DNA of 64,000 nt from Cohnella laeviribosi DSM 21336 (GTDB lineage Bacteria > Bacillota > Bacilli > Paenibacillales > Paenibacillaceae). The stretch spans positions 53,392 to 117,391 of the forward strand of contig NZ_KB899820.1 of the NCBI RefSeq assembly GCF_000378425.1. The letters are read 5' to 3'. The notes beneath the pieces were generated by a model. The model was given only the letters and a program-made list of their open reading frames with translations, ran no database searches and was not told the DNA's origin. Of this stretch, positions 60,857 to 64,000 are shown one piece after another; position 1 is the stretch's first letter, and every line of letters starts with the position of its first letter. The position numbers and the translations under genes were made by a program.

Positions 60857-61390
60857 TCAGTATGCCGAAACCCCGATTTTGTCGATGATCTCCTTGATAA
60901 ACGCCGGCTCGTCCTGCGGGCCGCGGGACGTGATCAGATTGCCGTCCACGACGACCTCCCGGTCGACGAACGTCCCGCCCGCCGCTTCGATCTCGCCCCG
61001 GATGCCGGGGTAGCCGGTCAGCGTTTTGCCTTTGAGCAGACCCGCACTCGCCAGCACCTGAGGGCCGTGGCAAATGGCGGCGATCGGGACGCCCTTGTCA
61101 TGCGCCCGCTTGACGAAGCCGAGCACCGCCTCATCCTCGCGGAGCGCCGCCGGCGATTGCCCGCCGGGGATCACGACCGCCTCGTAATCGTCGGGATTCG
61201 CTTCTTTGGCCGCAAGATGGGAGCGGTAGGCGATCGTTCCCTTTTTCCCCTTCAACTCTTTGTTTTTTTCCAGACTGATAATGACGGCGTCGTTGCCGTT
61301 TTCGACAATCGCGTCATAAGGGTTCATCATCTCGGAGTCTTCGTAACCGTCCGCGAGCAGGAAGGCGACTTTGCGGAGACTTTGCTTCAT
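60857..61390 (-). CDS. DJ-1/PfpI-family protein (general stress protein 18-like)
   Basis: 177 residues. Nucleophile elbow AAICHGPQ with Cys107 followed by His108, and VVIPGGQSPAALR earlier. Members act as glyoxalase/deglycase-like or stress proteins; the activity cannot be told. AAGGAAGTG precedes ATG 61390. Confidence 0.88.
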   Translation of the reverse strand: MKQSLRKVAFLLADGYEDSEMMNPYDAIVENGNDAVIISLEKNKELKGKKGTIAYRSHLAAKEANPDDYEAVVIPGGQSPAALREDEAVLGFVKRAHDKGVPIAAICHGPQVLASAGLLKGKTLTGYPGIRGEIEAAGGTFVDREVVVDGNLITSRGPQDEPAFIKEIIDKIGVSAY

Positions 61391-61489
61391 GCTGTTCACT
61401 TCCTTTTGCCGTTTGCGGTTATATTGCCCAGCGGACCGGCATACGAAACCAGATAAAACGCAATCGGCCGCAAGCCGCATGTCTTCGCG

Positions 61490-61522
61490 AAAAAAGCTCC
61501 CCCCGCCTAAAGCGTGGAGAGC
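61490..61522 (-). terminator. Terminator of the sugar importer operon
   Basis: GCTCTCC and GGGGGAGC arms (61496-61522) with TTTTTT on the minus strand (61490-61495), 24 bases after the permease stop. Confidence 0.7.
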
Positions 61523-61545
61523 CTTCAAACCATCCGCCCGCGCGT

Positions 61546-62531
61546 TTAAGTCCGGGCATTCTTCTGGCGAAGACGGTCGACGTAGATGGCCATCACGATG
61601 ACGATGCCCTTGATGATCAGCTGCCAGTAATACGGCACGCTAAGCAGCGTCAGGCCGTTGCTGAGCACGCCCATGAACAAGGCGCCGAACAGGCTGCCGA
61701 AGATGGTGCCGACGCCGCCGCTCAGGCTCGTTCCGCCGAGGACGACGGCCGCAATGGCGTCCAGCTCGTACCCGGAGCCGACGTTCGGCTGGCCGGACAG
61801 CAGGCGGCCCGCGAGGATGATGCCCGCGATGCCCGCGCAGATGCCGCTGATCGTATAAACGCCGGTCATGCGCGGCACGACTTTGATGCCGGTCAGATGC
61901 GCCGCCTCCGGGTTGCCCCCGATCATGTAGACGTTGCGGCCGAACACGGTATATTTGAGCACGACGAAGAACACGGCATAGACCAGGATCATAATGATAA
62001 TCGGAATTGGAACGGGACCGAGATAGCCCTGGCCCAGATTTTTAAACGTTGAGTTGGTGAGAATAAGCGGGTAGCCGCCCGTCACGACGTACGCGATGCC
62101 CCGCAAATACGTCATGCTTCCGAGCGTGACGATAATCGCGGGCAACCGTGATTTGGCGGTCAAAAAGCCGTTGATATAGCCGGCGACGCCGCCGACCGCG
62201 ATGCCGATCAGAATGGCGGCCGGCGCTGGCAAATACTGCGTAAAGTAAACCCCGGTCACGCCCGAAAGCGCGACGATCGCCCCGACGGACAGATCGATGC
62301 CCCCGGTTAAAATCACGAAGGTCATGCCGGCGGCGAGAATCGCGTTAATCGCCGTCTGCCGCGTCATGTTCATCATATTGGACCAGGTAAGGAAGTTCTC
62401 GTCCAATACGGCGAACAAAACGCAGATGAAAATCACCACGACGAAGATGCCCATTTTGTCGAGCATGCCGCTCAAGCGAAGCGGCGAGCTCCGCTTCCCC
62501 GCCGCGCTCTCGATGGAAGTCGAATTGGCGC

Positions 62532-62535
<4 letters not shown>
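61546..62535 (-). CDS. Ribose/galactose-type ABC transporter permease (RbsC-like)
   Basis: 329 residues, about ten membrane segments. AILAAGMTFVILTGGIDLSVGAIVALSG and IAAVVLGGTSLSGGVGTIFGSLFGAL are the BPD_transp_2 hallmarks. CAGGAGGG precedes ATG 62535, and the start overlaps the ATPase stop by four bases. It works with the RbsA-like ATPase; the binding protein is not in the window. Sugar unknown. Confidence 0.88.

Positions 62536-64000
<1,465 letters not shown>

Noticed and set aside
43000..61400. Attachment sites or an integrase for the tailocin region
   Set aside because: No integrase frame and no direct repeat flanking the region could be found; short CAGTTGCT repeats are only on one side as far as I can see.

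Overview
The window is about 64 kb of a high-GC, low-repeat chromosome that looks like a member of the Paenibacillaceae (Cohnella/Paenibacillus type). The reasons are strong AGGAGG ribosome binding sites, TTGACA/TATAAT promoters, a YhcN-type sporulation lipoprotein, a caa3 oxidase cluster in Bacillales order, a UgtP-LtaA-like pair, and a PBSX-type tail module. No rRNA or tRNA genes were seen.

1-9.6 kb is a sulfur/peptide scavenging region: the N-terminus of a TauC/SsuC-like permease, a self-regulated TetR repressor, an O-acetylhomoserine sulfhydrylase, an NtaA/YxeK-like flavin monooxygenase, and a CocE-type hydrolase followed by a Dpp/Opp ABC importer. Three of these transcription units (sulfhydrylase, monooxygenase, hydrolase-importer) share the same untranslated leader: a consensus promoter, the motif GACCAG-N4/5-CTGGAGA, and directly after it a strong intrinsic terminator. 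I do not recognise this leader. The hydrolase and the importer's binding protein are fused by an internal deletion.

9.6-31.6 kb is housekeeping: an NSS-family transporter, potABCD, a GntR(YtrA)-controlled ABC operon with its palindromic operator at the promoter, an RluD-type pseudouridine synthase, the ctaCDEFG cytochrome caa3 cluster, sporulation and FHA proteins, and ilvA. 31.6-43 kb holds a glycolipid synthase/flippase pair (UgtP/LtaA-like), a VTT membrane protein, murI, a FUSC transporter, an AlkD-like repair protein, an MHYT-PAS histidine kinase, mscL with a zinc ribbon, a Nudix enzyme and a tyrosinase-like protein.

43.4-60.8 kb is the most interesting part: a complete contractile tail module (terminator, sheath, tube, chaperones with a -1 frameshift site, tape measure, LysM hub protein, baseplate, fibre) with XhlA-like, holin and endolysin genes. 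There is no capsid, portal, terminase or integrase gene, so it is probably a tailocin (phage-tail-like particle). Its control region shows an XRE repressor, an ImmA-type protease, a sigma-like activator, three copies of a TTTGCCAA-type operator, and two LexA-type SOS boxes, one placed on the activator promoter and one on the late promoter. A solitary sequence that resembles a type I-C CRISPR repeat lies inside the tail operon, followed by an intrinsic terminator.

60.8-64 kb has a PfpI/DJ-1 protein and the rbsC/rbsA-like part of a sugar importer cut by the window edge.
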